Shown here: piece by piece, positions 35,476-45,882 of the stretch
Layout of the letters: each line of letters begins with the position of its first letter
Position numbering within the stretch: the stretch's first letter is position 1
Translations under genes and position numbers: made by a program
NCBI RefSeq assembly: GCF_000024465.1
Contig: NC_014010.1
Coordinates: forward strand, 1,426,001 to 1,490,000
DNA: 64,000 nucleotides
Direction: 5' to 3'
Source: Candidatus Puniceispirillum marinum IMCC1322
Lineage (GTDB): Bacteria; Pseudomonadota; Alphaproteobacteria; Puniceispirillales; Puniceispirillaceae
Notes under the pieces: generated by a model
Told to the model about the DNA's origin: nothing
The model's input: the letters and a program-made list of their open reading frames with translations, nothing else
Databases searched by the model: none

Positions 35476-36738
35476 TCAGTCTGTTTCTGATTTTCGGATA
35501 ATTTGCGCACCGCAATTGCCGAGCTTTGTTTCCAGCTGGCTGTAACCACGATCAAGATGATAAATACGGCTAACCTTGCTTGTTCCGATGGTGGCTAAAG
35601 CAGCTAGAACCAAAGATACCGACGCCCGCAAATCAGTTGCCATTACAGGTGCAGGCGTCAGGGTTTCACGCCCCCGAACTACCGCTAGCCCGCCATCAAC
35701 TCTAATATCAGCACCCATACGAACAAGTTCCGGCACATGCATGAAACGATTTTCAAAAATCGTTTCGGATATACGCGATGATCCGTCAGCCACACACATC
35801 ATCGCCATAAATTGTGCCTGAAGATCAGTCGGAAAGCCTGGAAATGGATCCGTTACAATATCAACTGAGCGCATCCGTTTATCAGCGCGAACATTGATAT
35901 AATCAGTCCCCACTTCAATATCGGCACCAGCTTCACGCAACACCATAATCAGCGCATCCAAATGTTTTGGTAATGCGCCTTGCAACCGCAGATCACCCTC
36001 GGTCATCGCTGCCGCTATGGCAAAAGTCCCAGCCTCAATACGATCGGCAACAACAGCATGTCTCGCCACGCCAAGACTGGCAACACCTTCAATCACAATG
36101 GTGTCGGTGCCAGCTCCGGTGATCTGTGCGCCCATTGCGTTCAGACAATTGGCCAGATCGATGATTTCTGGTTCACGCGCAACATTTACCAATTCAGACG
36201 TGCCATCGGCGAGAGCCGCCGCCATCATGGCATTCTCGGTTGCGCCAACCGAGACCATTGGAAAAACGACGCGTGCGCCTTTCAGGCCTTTTGACGAACG
36301 TGCCTGAATATAGCCATCGGCTAGCTCGACCACCGCGCCAAGTGCCTGCATCGCGCGTATATGAAGATCAACAGGCCGTGTTCCAATCGCACATCCACCT
36401 GGCAAAGACACGCGCGCTTCACCAAATCGTGCCAGCAACGGCCCTAGCACCAATATTGAAGCCCGCATTTTACGAACCAGATCATAAGGCGCATCAAAGT
36501 TATCTGCCACCCCCGCCAAGGTCACAGTCTCGCCATCACGCGCAACATCAAGCCCATGATGCCGCAGCAAATCTTCCATCAAAATAGTGTCAGCAAGGTT
36601 TGGCACATTATCGAGTGTTAGAGTTTCTGATGTCATCAACCCTGCCGCAAGCAAAGGTAGCGCCGCATTTTTGGCACCGCTGATTTTGATATCACCTATC
36701 AGCGGAACTCCGCCGGCAATTTCTAAGTAATCCACCAA
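35476..36738 (-). CDS. murA: UDP-N-acetylglucosamine 1-carboxyvinyltransferase
   Basis: 420 residues, the first committed step of peptidoglycan synthesis. The N-terminal SGAKNAALPLLAAGLM carries the substrate-binding lysine and asparagine, and the catalytic cysteine is in LPGGCAIGTRPVDLH, the residue targeted by fosfomycin. FPGFPTDLQAQFMA and HLDRGYSQLETKL are also typical. Full length and ordinary. Confidence 0.98.
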   Translation of the reverse strand: MVDYLEIAGGVPLIGDIKISGAKNAALPLLAAGLMTSETLTLDNVPNLADTILMEDLLRHHGLDVARDGETVTLAGVADNFDAPYDLVRKMRASILVLGPLLARFGEARVSLPGGCAIGTRPVDLHIRAMQALGAVVELADGYIQARSSKGLKGARVVFPMVSVGATENAMMAAALADGTSELVNVAREPEIIDLANCLNAMGAQITGAGTDTIVIEGVASLGVARHAVVADRIEAGTFAIAAAMTEGDLRLQGALPKHLDALIMVLREAGADIEVGTDYINVRADKRMRSVDIVTDPFPGFPTDLQAQFMAMMCVADGSSRISETIFENRFMHVPELVRMGADIRVDGGLAVVRGRETLTPAPVMATDLRASVSLVLAALATIGTSKVSRIYHLDRGYSQLETKLGNCGAQIIRKSETD

Positions 36739-36739
36739 G

Positions 36740-36952
36740 CTACCCTTTCATATCCGATTCAGCATCAGACGACTGTCTATCATCCGAGATAGTGTTATGT
36801 GACGACGCCTTAGCCGTGTCGCCGCTATGTGCCCGCGCCCGTGCTTGCGCCTTACGCCGGAACAGATTTTCCCTAAGCGCCGACGCCAACCGCTCGTCTG
36901 CATTTGACGCGGTTGATTTTGACCTTTCACGATCTGACATGTGATTACTCAT
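36740..36952 (-). CDS. Small conserved alphaproteobacterial protein upstream of murA
   Basis: 70 residues, one base upstream of the murA stretch. The central segment ADERLASALRENLFRRKAQA is the recognisable conserved part, amphipathic and basic; the ends are low-complexity Ser/Asp. The family recurs before murA in alphaproteobacteria; function is unknown. Confidence 0.8.
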   Translation of the reverse strand: MSNHMSDRERSKSTASNADERLASALRENLFRRKAQARARAHSGDTAKASSHNTISDDRQSSDAESDMKG

Positions 36953-37124
36953 TCACTTTCAATCTCAGTATTGCCCATAACGGTATTTGCCATCACCGTT
37001 AACCATGTCTAGAGTTTGTGGCAGTATTTTGATGTTTGCAAGATACGCCAAAAGTTTCAAAGAATTATTGCGTTATGTATAGGCATAGTTTGGCACTAAA
37101 TCCACCTAATTGCAGGACAGATAC

Positions 37125-37835
37125 ATGGCATTCATTCGTAAATATGCGCTTCCGGTAACGTTGGTCAGCGGCCTGATACTGTTTTTTGTGACCGGTACGC
37201 ACAAACTGGTAAGTTGGGAAACAATCAGCAACAATTACAGTCTGCTAAAACAGTTTGCCAATGATCAGGTTCTGACAAGCTATGCAATGTTCCTTTTGCT
37301 TTATGTGATTGTAGTGGCTTTTTCATTGCCTATAGCCTTGCCTTTGACGCTTACTGGCGGCGCGCTTTTGGGCTGGCCAGCCGGCATAGTGATTATTTTT
37401 GCGGCCACCATGGGGGCTGGTATCGTTTTTATGGCCGCGCGCACGGTTTTTAGTGATGTTTTGCGTGACAAAGCTGGGCCATTTATAGCGCGGCTTGAAT
37501 CTGGCTTTAATGAAAATGCCTTTAACTATCTACTGGCGTTAAGACTAATCCCTGCTGCCCCCTTCTGGGTGGTAAATATCATTCCCGGGCTGACAAAAAT
37601 GAAACTGTCATCTTTTTTATTGGCTACCTTTATTGGTATCATTCCGGGCACTATGGTGTTTGTGTCGGTTGGCCGGGGGTTTGACACCATTCTGGCTTCG
37701 GGCCAGACACCTGACCTATCGGTGTTATCATCGCCATCAATTCTGATTGCCTTGGGCGGGCTTGGCGCCCTAGCCTTGATGCCTGTCATCTATAAACGGG
37801 TCACCCAATCCCGCAAAGCATCTGAGACAAAATAA
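37125..37835 (+). CDS. TVP38/TMEM64 (DedA-like) membrane protein
   Basis: About 236 residues with five or six membrane segments. The family core (SNARE-associated/VTT domain) is visible as ALPLTLTGGALLGWPAG, then FNYLLALRLIPAAPFWVVNI and GIIPGTMVFVSVGRG. Members are thought to handle lipids or maintain the envelope. I prefer ATG 37125, which has CAGGACAG upstream, over TTG 37110. The stop overlaps the start of the next reductase (TAATG), so the two are coupled, an arrangement seen repeatedly with mercuric-reductase-like flavoproteins. Confidence 0.9.
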   Translation: MAFIRKYALPVTLVSGLILFFVTGTHKLVSWETISNNYSLLKQFANDQVLTSYAMFLLLYVIVVAFSLPIALPLTLTGGALLGWPAGIVIIFAATMGAGIVFMAARTVFSDVLRDKAGPFIARLESGFNENAFNYLLALRLIPAAPFWVVNIIPGLTKMKLSSFLLATFIGIIPGTMVFVSVGRGFDTILASGQTPDLSVLSSPSILIALGGLGALALMPVIYKRVTQSRKASETK

Positions 37836-39271
37836 TGAAGACAATAAAAGCCGATATCGTGATCATTGGTGCTGGGTCAGGCGGGCTTAGTCTGGCCGCA
37901 GGCGCGGCGCAAATGGGCGCGCATGTGGTGCTGTTTGAAGGTAGCGCCATGGGCGGTGATTGTCTGAATAGCGGCTGTGTGCCGTCCAAGGCTCTATTGG
38001 CAGCTGGTAAAGCGGCACATAATGCGCATAGCAAAGCCAATTTCGGCGTTCATGTTGCCGACACGAAAATCGATTTTGCCGCCGCCAAGGATTATGTCGA
38101 TACGGTGATTGGCACCATTGCCCCGCATGACTCTGTAGCGCGGTTTACCAGTCTTGGCGTTACGGTCATCAGCGAATTTGCCCGCTTCAAAACGGCCCAT
38201 ATTGTGGTGTCGGACACATATGAAGTCACCGCAAAATATATTGTTATTGCCACCGGATCGACAGCATCTGTGCCGCCAATTTCTGGGCTTGATAGCGTCC
38301 CTTACTATACCAATGAAACGATTTTTACCGACCACGACAAGCCTGATCACCTTGTTATCATCGGCGGTGGGCCAATTGGCATTGAAATGGCACAAGCACA
38401 TTGCCGCCTTGGTGTCAAAGTGACCATTATTGAAGCATTGGCCGTCATGGCACGCGATGATCAAGAGCTTGTCAGCATCTTAAAAAACCAGCTCATAAAC
38501 GAAGGTGTCACCATTATCGAGGGTGCTGGCGTCACCAAAATCACCCAAACCACCAATTCAGTCGCGCAAAATAACGAGAATATTAATGTGCAACTGGCAG
38601 ACGGGCAGGTTCTTCATGCCAGTCACCTGCTGGTTGCGGCAGGACGCCGTCCGGCACTTGAACGGCTTGATCTTGACGCGGCAGGGATTAAGCACAACCG
38701 CGCAGGCATCATCACTGACGAAAGATTACGTGCGAATAAGAAACATATATTCGCGATAGGTGACGTTGCCGGACGTCAGCAATTTACGCATATCGCTGGC
38801 TATCATGCTGGTATTGTGATCCGCAATATCCTGTTCAAGCTACCTGCCAAAATCGATGATAAAGCGATTCCTTGGGTGACCTATTGTGATCCCGAATTAG
38901 CCCATGTGGGGTTAACCACCGATGAAGCGCACGCCAGATTTGGTGCCGACCGGATACGTGTTCTTAAAGCCCCCCTATCAGGAAATGATCGGGCTATAGC
39001 CGAATCACGCACCGAAGGCATGGTCAAAGTCATCACCCACAAAAAGGGGCATATTCTGGGGGCATCGATACTGGCACCTAACGCAGGTGAGATGATTCTG
39101 GCTTGGGCGGTGGCGATCACTGCTGGGCAAAAAATTGGCACAATGGCTAGCGTGATTGCACCCTATCCCACCTATGGCGATGCCAGCAAACGCGCAGCAG
39201 GTAGCTTTTTTACTGACAAATTGTTTAGTCCCCGCATGCGCCGTATTGTTCAATTCTTGATGAAATTCTGA
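37835..39271 (+). CDS. FAD-dependent pyridine nucleotide-disulfide oxidoreductase (dihydrolipoamide dehydrogenase-like)
   Basis: 478 residues of the class I flavoprotein disulfide reductase family. FAD site: DIVIIGAGSGGLSLA. Redox cysteines: Cys43 and Cys48 in GGDCLNSGCVPSK. NAD(P) site: HLVIIGGGPIGIEMA. Second FAD site: IFAIGDVAG. The C-terminal half ends in YPTYGDASKRAAGSFF, with no clear His-x4-Glu of true dihydrolipoamide dehydrogenase, so it is closer to the mercuric-reductase-like group that pairs with TVP38 proteins. The substrate is unknown. Confidence 0.9.
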   Translation: MKTIKADIVIIGAGSGGLSLAAGAAQMGAHVVLFEGSAMGGDCLNSGCVPSKALLAAGKAAHNAHSKANFGVHVADTKIDFAAAKDYVDTVIGTIAPHDSVARFTSLGVTVISEFARFKTAHIVVSDTYEVTAKYIVIATGSTASVPPISGLDSVPYYTNETIFTDHDKPDHLVIIGGGPIGIEMAQAHCRLGVKVTIIEALAVMARDDQELVSILKNQLINEGVTIIEGAGVTKITQTTNSVAQNNENINVQLADGQVLHASHLLVAAGRRPALERLDLDAAGIKHNRAGIITDERLRANKKHIFAIGDVAGRQQFTHIAGYHAGIVIRNILFKLPAKIDDKAIPWVTYCDPELAHVGLTTDEAHARFGADRIRVLKAPLSGNDRAIAESRTEGMVKVITHKKGHILGASILAPNAGEMILAWAVAITAGQKIGTMASVIAPYPTYGDASKRAAGSFFTDKLFSPRMRRIVQFLMKF

Positions 39272-39389
39272 CACCGTCTGTAGCAATCTGGCGGCTAGGA
39301 AGCCATCATGAGCGTGCATATGCTGTAAAACGGCAAAATTATTCGCACCGAAACAGGTGTAACCCCTTTGGATAGGTAAACCAAACTCA

Positions 39390-39418
39390 AAGGTGGCTGG
39401 CCATAGATCAGCCACCTT
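39390..39418 (+). terminator. Possible terminator hairpin after the reductase
   Basis: AAGGTGGCTG pairs with CAGCCACCTT around a 9-base loop. No T run follows, so it is weak as a Rho-independent site; it could serve either of the convergent genes. Confidence 0.4.
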
Positions 39419-39436
39419 CAAACATAGTCTCGTGCC

Positions 39437-39865
39437 CTAGGAATTAATGAACTGCTTGATCAGCTCTGTTTCGCGTTCGTATTTTTCCAGCATTCTTTTA
39501 ACCACATCACCGATTGAGACAATCCCGACAAGTTTTTTGTCTTTTGTGATGGGCACATGCCGAATACGATTCTTGGTCATCAAATGCATTAATTCCGAGG
39601 ACGTTACCTGTTGGTCAACCGTTATAACCTTGGCAGTCATAAGGTCTTGCGCCTTCATCCCTTCAAGTGTTTTTCCCTTTGATAAATGACGAATAATATC
39701 GCGCTCGGACAGGATTCCTAGAACCTGCATGTTCTGATCGGCAACAACAACGGTGCCGATACCCCATTTGACAAGCATATCAACCACAGTTTCAAGGGCG
39801 CTATCGGCATTTACGGTAACACAGCCTCTTTCAATAAGTTTGGCAATGAATGGTGTCATTTTCAA
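39437..39865 (-). CDS. CBS-domain pair protein
   Basis: 142 residues forming two CBS domains (Bateman module), with MQVLGILSERDIIRHLSKG and KLVGIVSIGDVVKRML. Such modules bind adenosyl ligands and usually act as sensors, but no output domain is attached. Common stand-alone type in alphaproteobacteria. Convergent with the reductase gene. Confidence 0.95.
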   Translation of the reverse strand: MKMTPFIAKLIERGCVTVNADSALETVVDMLVKWGIGTVVVADQNMQVLGILSERDIIRHLSKGKTLEGMKAQDLMTAKVITVDQQVTSSELMHLMTKNRIRHVPITKDKKLVGIVSIGDVVKRMLEKYERETELIKQFINS

Positions 39866-40005
39866 CCTCCCTCAATGTGACCTTCAACTGTGCTTGCGAG
39901 AAATAATTTATGTCAAATTAGAGAAATGCGATGTACCATTGTGCTAGACTGCACTGCCAATCCTGCTTGCAAAGCTTTGCACTCTATTGTAAATACCGCA
40001 TCAGT

Positions 40006-40081
40006 GCTGCCATAGCTCCAGCGGTAGAGCGCACCCTTGGTAAGGGTGAGGTCGCGTGTTCGAATCACGCTGGCAGCACCA
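40006..40081 (+). tRNA. tRNA-Thr (GGT)
   Basis: 76 nt including CCA. The acceptor stem GCTGCCA pairs with TGGCAGC, the anticodon loop TTGGTAA gives anticodon GGT, and the T-arm has GTTCGAATC. No integrase or repeat lies beside it. Confidence 0.98.
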
Positions 40082-40173
40082 TTTTCCCCTAATGGTGATT
40101 ATAACCAGCGGCTTCGCTGTAAATCGTTGTCAGGTCAGCCGTTGGCTAACAAGGAATAACGGTTGCTTAAACC

Positions 40174-42837
40174 CTAGGCGTTACCAGCAACCGAACCCTC
40201 ACCTAATAGCTCATCCTGACCCGAAGCGCGTTTCGCATCTGTACTGCTGGCAATCATCACGCCATTATTGGAAAAGGTCAGTTTGCCATCTTCATCAACA
40301 CTGACCAGCACCGTATCACCATCACCAAAGGTACCGCTTAACAAAGCCTCGGCCAGCGGGTTCTGCACCGTGTTCTGGATCACCCGTTGCAATGGCCGTG
40401 CACCAAAATGCGGGTCATACCCCTTGTCACTCAGCCAGGCGATTGCTGCATCATCCAGTGTCAAAATGATTGAGCGCTCGGCAAGACGTGCCGCCAAGGT
40501 TGCGATCTGAATCTTGACAATCGCCCCCATATCGTCACGCGAAAGCCGCCGGAATAGCAAGGTCTCGTCAAGCCGGTTCAAAAATTCCGGCCGGAAGGTT
40601 GCCGCCACATCCGCCATCACCTTATCACGGGCATCTTCGCTAGAGGCACCATCCGGCAATTCCAGCAGATAATCAGCACCTATATTGGAGGTCAGCAAAA
40701 TCATGGTGTTGCGAAAATCAACCTGTCGCCCCTGGCCATCGGTTAGATGGCCTTCGTCAAGCACCTGAAGAAGCACATTGAAAATATCGGGATGCGCCTT
40801 TTCAACCTCGTCAAACAGGATCACCTGATAAGGACGACGACGCACCGCCTCAGTCAGACTGCCGCCATCTTCATAGCCAACATAGCCAGGCGGCGCACCG
40901 ATGAGACGGGCCACGGCGTGTTTTTCCATATATTCGGACATATCAATGCGCAAAACCGCCGTATCATTATCAAACAGAAATGCAGCCAATGCCTTGGCCA
41001 GCTCGGTTTTACCAACGCCCGTCGGCCCCAGCATCAAAAAGCTGCCCATAGGTTGATCGGGATTAGCTAGGCCTGCGCGGGCACGCCGTGTGGCATTTGC
41101 CACCGCCGCAATCGCTGCGTTCTGACCAATGATGCGCTGGCCAATGATATTTTCCATCGCCAGTAATTTTTCACGCTCACCTTCCAGCATCTTATCAACC
41201 GGAATCCCTGTCCAGCTGCTGATAACCTCGGCAATATGCTGGCTGGACACGTCTTCATTGACCATATCCGATTTCGATACAGCTTCCTTGGCCGCCGCAA
41301 TCTCCTGTTCCAACCCGGGCATAATCGCATAGGTCAGTTCGGCAGCTTTTTCCAGATCACCTTGCCGCTGGGCAACATCAAGATTATGCCGCGCATCTTC
41401 AAGTGCCTGTTGCAAACGCCCCACTTCGCTCATCTGCGTTTTGACCTCATTCCAGGCGTCAGTCAGCTTCGCCGATTTATCTTCGAGATCGGCCAGTTCC
41501 TTTTCGATCGCCTTGAGGCGCTTATTTTGCGTATCTTTATTTTCTTTGAGTAAAGCTGCCTGTTCTATCTTGAGCTGGATGATCTGGCGGTCGGTCCGAT
41601 CAAGATCATCTGGCTTGCTATCCGACTGGATGCGCAAATGACTGGCTGCTTCATCCATTACGTCAATCGCCTTATCCGGCAAAAACCGTTCATTGATATA
41701 GCGATGCGACAGGCGCGCGGCGGCAATTAGCGCTTCATCAGTAATCCGTACGCCATGATGCAATTCATATTTTTCCTTTAGACCCCGCAAAATGAAGATG
41801 GAGTCCTCAACATTCGGTTCATCGACAAACACCGGTTGAAAACGGCGGGTAAGCGCGGCATCCTTTTCCACATGCTGGCGATATTCATCCAAAGTGGTGG
41901 CGCCAATACAGCGTAATTCACCCCGCGCCAAGGCTGGTTTCAGCAGATTTGACGCATCCATGGCGCCATCGCTTTTGCCAGCGCCAACAAGCTGGTGCAT
42001 TTCATCAATAAACAGGATGATCTCGCCATCGCGATCCTGCACCTCTTTCAAAACGCCTTTCAGACGCTCTTCGAATTCGCCGCGATATTTAGCACCGGCA
42101 ACCAGCATGCCCATATCAAGTGACAATAAGGTTTTATTGGCCAGTGCCTCAGGCACGTCAAAATTGACAATGCGCTGGGCCAGGCCTTCGGCGATCGCCG
42201 TCTTGCCTACGCCCGGCTGGCCAATCAGAACGGGATTGTTTTTTGTCCGCCGCGCCAGAATCTGTATCGTGCGGCGCACTTCAGCATCACGGCCAATAAC
42301 CGGATCAAGCTTGCCACGGCGCGCAGCGTCGGTCAGATCAGTTGTATAACGTGACAAAGCATCATAGGTGTCTTCGGCCGCATCATTATCGGCACTTCGT
42401 CCTTTTCGCATGGCCGTGATGGCCTCAACAAGCCGATCAACAGTAACGCCAGCCTTGTCAAATATGCCCTTGAGCCCACCTTTGGCCATTGCCAACAGCA
42501 AGATATCGATCGCAATAAACTGATCTTTGAAATTCTTGGCTTCGGTTTCGGCCGCAGCCAGAATGCGTGCCAGATCGTTATCCATCTGCAATTGACCTGC
42601 GCCACTACCTGTGACCACGGGCATTGTTGCCAGTTTCGCTTCAAGCGCGGCGCGCAAAGCAGCGCCATCGCCTCCGGCACGCCCGATCAGGCTTCGGACC
42701 ATGACATTTTCATCGCCAAGCATGGCAAGTAAAACATGTTCAGCTGTCAGGCGCTGATGATTAGCATTCAAAGCTGTATTCTGACCAGCAGTCAAAGCAT
42801 TACGCACGAGCGCAGTAAATTTATCTGTTTGCATCAC
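40174..42837 (-). CDS. clpB: ClpB disaggregase
   Basis: 887 residues, the Hsp104-type chaperone that extracts proteins from aggregates with DnaK. It has an N-terminal Clp repeat domain, the first AAA module with [14 protein letters not shown] (near 205), a long middle coiled-coil domain (about 410-530, rich in Lys/Glu/Leu), and the second AAA module with [14 protein letters not shown] and the C-terminal sensor region ending [10 protein letters not shown]. Length matches the family. I did not find a convincing heat-shock promoter. Confidence 0.98.
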   Translation of the reverse strand: MMQTDKFTALVRNALTAGQNTALNANHQRLTAEHVLLAMLGDENVMVRSLIGRAGGDGAALRAALEAKLATMPVVTGSGAGQLQMDNDLARILAAAETEAKNFKDQFIAIDILLLAMAKGGLKGIFDKAGVTVDRLVEAITAMRKGRSADNDAAEDTYDALSRYTTDLTDAARRGKLDPVIGRDAEVRRTIQILARRTKNNPVLIGQPGVGKTAIAEGLAQRIVNFDVPEALANKTLLSLDMGMLVAGAKYRGEFEERLKGVLKEVQDRDGEIILFIDEMHQLVGAGKSDGAMDASNLLKPALARGELRCIGATTLDEYRQHVEKDAALTRRFQPVFVDEPNVEDSIFILRGLKEKYELHHGVRITDEALIAAARLSHRYINERFLPDKAIDVMDEAASHLRIQSDSKPDDLDRTDRQIIQLKIEQAALLKENKDTQNKRLKAIEKELADLEDKSAKLTDAWNEVKTQMSEVGRLQQALEDARHNLDVAQRQGDLEKAAELTYAIMPGLEQEIAAAKEAVSKSDMVNEDVSSQHIAEVISSWTGIPVDKMLEGEREKLLAMENIIGQRIIGQNAAIAAVANATRRARAGLANPDQPMGSFLMLGPTGVGKTELAKALAAFLFDNDTAVLRIDMSEYMEKHAVARLIGAPPGYVGYEDGGSLTEAVRRRPYQVILFDEVEKAHPDIFNVLLQVLDEGHLTDGQGRQVDFRNTMILLTSNIGADYLLELPDGASSEDARDKVMADVAATFRPEFLNRLDETLLFRRLSRDDMGAIVKIQIATLAARLAERSIILTLDDAAIAWLSDKGYDPHFGARPLQRVIQNTVQNPLAEALLSGTFGDGDTVLVSVDEDGKLTFSNNGVMIASSTDAKRASGQDELLGEGSVAGNA

Positions 42838-43059
42838 GCATCACCTTTCTAATATGCGGGTTGCCCGGCGAAAGACTGGCACACCAAGCGGTGGCCGGAC
42901 ACCGGCACTATCCTAATCTTATGTCTTCATGATAATGACATAGGAATATGCCTTTCATATTTCAATATTCGAAGCATCATTAATCTTCTATCTTGCGCAT
43001 AAAATCTTGCCTATGATGAAGCATATAAATAGTTTCCAAGTATCAAACGATCCGTACCC

Positions 43060-44346
43060 ATGAAAATTTCAACGCGTGACTTTTTGACAATCGAATGGCG
43101 ATTTCTGCTGTTTGGGTTACTCATGGCGCTGTTTTCATCGCTTGGGCAGACCTTTTTCATCTCGCTTTTTTCCAGCGACATACGCGCCGCATTAGCGCTT
43201 AGCCACGGTGACTTTGGCACCTATTATGCGATAGCCACGACGGCCAGCGCAATCACGCTGCTCTGGCTTGGCAAACTTGCCGACATAATGCGGGTGGAAA
43301 AGCTGGCCTTGATGGTGCTGATGTCGCTGTCCGGTGCGGCGTTATTCTTTAGCCAGGTGCAGTCAGTCACAATGCTATTGATCGGGTTGTTCATGTTGCG
43401 CCTGTTTGGCCAGGGCATGACAACGCACACTTATGCAACGGCAATAGCGCGGCGTTATATCAGCGCGCGCGGACGGGCGCTATCGATTGCCCAGCTTGGC
43501 CATACGCTGGGGGAATCTATCGCCCCGGTCAGTGTCGTTACAATGATGCTGTTTATTGACTGGCGCACAATCTGGATGATTTTACCCTTTGCTGCGCTGT
43601 TCATTCTGGCACCATTTCTGCGCTATCTGACCCAGCGCACACCCTTGCAGGACGGCGGCGGACTCGAAGGACTTAACATTCAAAAAGATGCCGCCGCCAA
43701 GCATGCAGATGATGTCCAAGACCAGAATGCCTTTGGTGATGATGCTGGTTTTGACGGGCGGCATTGGCGACGCCGCGATGTTATTCGCCATAAAACCTTC
43801 TGGTTTGGGTCAATGTGGCTGACCGCTGTCCCGTCTTATGTTCTGACAGGCGTCATGTTTCATCAGATTTATCTGGCAAATCTGAAAAATGTGTCACTTG
43901 CCAGTTGGACAGCCAATTACGTGCTGTATGCTGTGTTTGCCGTGATTGGGTCACTGGTCGCGGGTCAGCTTGTTGACCGCTTTACCGCGCGACGCGTTGC
44001 CCCCTATACAATGTTGCCAACGGCACTAGCCTGTATCTGCTTATATTTTGCAGATAGCGTGATGGGCATTTCTCTGTTTTTTATGTTGTTTGGCCTTGCC
44101 GGCGGCACCCCAAATGCCGCGACAACAGCGATTATTGCCGAAGCCTATGGAACCCGCTATCTTGGCGAAATCAAGGCTATTTTTCTGCCTATCAGCGTGT
44201 TTGGCTCAGCGCTATCGCCAATGATATTAGGGCTCATGATCGATCTTGGCGGTGGCTTGGAGATGATTTTGGGATCATGTGCGTTGATTGCCATCTTCGC
44301 GCAGATGTCATCAATGATCGTTCTTGGACATTTCCGTAAGGGCTGA
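43060..44346 (+). CDS. Major facilitator superfamily transporter
   Basis: 428 residues, 12 predicted helices with a long central cytoplasmic loop (about 195-235, acidic with many Asp/Ala) and a second-half signature, GSLVAGQLVDRFTARR. Glycine-rich GGTPNAATTAIIAEAYG lies in a late helix. The substrate cannot be assigned. Single gene, divergent from clpB. Confidence 0.9.
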   Translation: MKISTRDFLTIEWRFLLFGLLMALFSSLGQTFFISLFSSDIRAALALSHGDFGTYYAIATTASAITLLWLGKLADIMRVEKLALMVLMSLSGAALFFSQVQSVTMLLIGLFMLRLFGQGMTTHTYATAIARRYISARGRALSIAQLGHTLGESIAPVSVVTMMLFIDWRTIWMILPFAALFILAPFLRYLTQRTPLQDGGGLEGLNIQKDAAAKHADDVQDQNAFGDDAGFDGRHWRRRDVIRHKTFWFGSMWLTAVPSYVLTGVMFHQIYLANLKNVSLASWTANYVLYAVFAVIGSLVAGQLVDRFTARRVAPYTMLPTALACICLYFADSVMGISLFFMLFGLAGGTPNAATTAIIAEAYGTRYLGEIKAIFLPISVFGSALSPMILGLMIDLGGGLEMILGSCALIAIFAQMSSMIVLGHFRKG

Positions 44347-44397
44347 TAAATCTGATAGATAAAACTGGTCAGACAGTCATAACAATTAGGGCTTATA

Positions 44398-44925
44398 ATG
44401 CTTGTAGATAAAATATATGCTAGTGGCAGAACAACATGTAGCCGCCTTCTTTTGACAAGCGCGTTGATGTTAGCACTGTCTTTAGGCGTGATGCGTTCCG
44501 TGAGCGCATCCAATCTACTGGATAAATGGCAAGGGGTCTGGTTTTCCTGCGAATTTGCCCAGCGTCAGCGGGCACCTGATGATGGATGCAAAATGTTTGA
44601 TGATGAAGGTTTCACCTTCACCAATGGCCGCTTGAAGTATGTGCGCATCACCGAGTCTGACGAAACCGCATGCCGAGGTGAAAAAGTCGGGCAATGTTTC
44701 CGTCGTGATCGGTCAGCGATTGCGATCACGTCCCAGGATCGTGGTCAGCTTAAAATGAATTCAGCCAGCTTTACTGTCAGGTTTCTAGGATGCAAACAGC
44801 TTTTCTATTTCAACGACACGCCTGATTTCCGGGAAATATGGCCTGATGAAGATCGTTGTTTCTGGGCTAGCAAACGGCGTTTTTATATTGCGCCCTTCGC
44901 TGGCAATGTTGACTTTGTGGACTGA
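44398..44925 (+). CDS. Exported protein of unknown function
   Basis: 175 residues with a cleavable signal (hydrophobic core 19-30, probable cut after SVSA near 37). The mature part has several cysteines (in FSCEFAQ, DGCKMF, ETACRGEK, GQCFRRD, LGCKQLF and EDRCFWAS), likely forming disulfides in the periplasm. I do not recognise the family. It precedes ygfZ by 28 bp and may be co-transcribed. Confidence 0.75.
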   Translation: MLVDKIYASGRTTCSRLLLTSALMLALSLGVMRSVSASNLLDKWQGVWFSCEFAQRQRAPDDGCKMFDDEGFTFTNGRLKYVRITESDETACRGEKVGQCFRRDRSAIAITSQDRGQLKMNSASFTVRFLGCKQLFYFNDTPDFREIWPDEDRCFWASKRRFYIAPFAGNVDFVD

Positions 44926-44953
44926 TAGGTTTGCCGGTAACGGTAAAAACAAA

Positions 44954-45865
44954 ATGATGGATACTTCAAAAAACAGCGTTTTTGCACATATGCCCGACAT
45001 GGGCTTCATTGCCATTGCTGGCATCGAGGCGGTTGATTTCCTGCAATCAATCATCACGGCTAATGTTGAAACCTTGGATAGTGGCGCCATGCGTCAAGGC
45101 GCGCTTCTGACGCCGCAAGGTCGTGTGTTAATCGATTTTATGATCTATCGAACCAGCCAAGATGAATTACTTCTTCAATGCGAGGCAAATCGCCGCGATG
45201 ACCTCTACACGCGATTGCGCCGTTATCGTCTGCGACGACCTGTTACAATCGAAACGCGTGATGATCTAGCCTGTTATGTCTGGTGGAACCTAGATATCGT
45301 TCCTGCATCCATGCCGCACCTGTTTGCCGATAGGCGAGATGGCGCGCTTGGTTATCGTTATCTGGGCAATGATGCCCAAACAGTGCTAAGCGACCATGGC
45401 GCAACATCCGGAACCATCGATGAATGGCATGCGATCCGTATTGCAAAAGCCATACCGCAAGGTGCGCTTGATCTTACCCCAGAACGCGCCTTGATGCTGG
45501 AATCTGGTCTGGATCATCTTGATGCGGTTGATTTTGGAAAAGGCTGTTATATCGGTCAGGAGGTCACCGCGCGCACGCATTACCGTGGGTTGGTCAAGCG
45601 GCGGCTAGCACCTTTCATGATTGACGCCATGCCAGAACCATCAGCAGATATTATGCTTGATGACGCCGTGATTGGCCGTTGCAAATCAATTGCACCACTG
45701 CCGGGTGGAGGTGCCATAACGCTTGGGCTTGTCAAGCTAAGTGATCTGCATATGCTTCAGGACTCTGGCCAGAATCCATCACTTACCATTGATAGTCATG
45801 TTGCACAGCTAGCCTTGCCCGACTGGATGCTGCCTTTGCCCAAGACCGCCAAAACCGACAGCTAA
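44954..45865 (+). CDS. ygfZ: YgfZ/GcvT-like folate-binding protein
   Basis: About 303 residues from ATG 44954 (the longer frame from 44846 would overlap the previous gene). The signature KGCYIGQEVTARTHYRG with its cysteine is diagnostic. YgfZ binds tetrahydrofolate and helps assemble or repair Fe-S enzymes such as MiaB. It is a paralogue of GcvT, which also occurs in this window. Confidence 0.93.
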   Translation: MMDTSKNSVFAHMPDMGFIAIAGIEAVDFLQSIITANVETLDSGAMRQGALLTPQGRVLIDFMIYRTSQDELLLQCEANRRDDLYTRLRRYRLRRPVTIETRDDLACYVWWNLDIVPASMPHLFADRRDGALGYRYLGNDAQTVLSDHGATSGTIDEWHAIRIAKAIPQGALDLTPERALMLESGLDHLDAVDFGKGCYIGQEVTARTHYRGLVKRRLAPFMIDAMPEPSADIMLDDAVIGRCKSIAPLPGGGAITLGLVKLSDLHMLQDSGQNPSLTIDSHVAQLALPDWMLPLPKTAKTDS

Positions 45866-45882
45866 CGTCTAAATTGATTGAT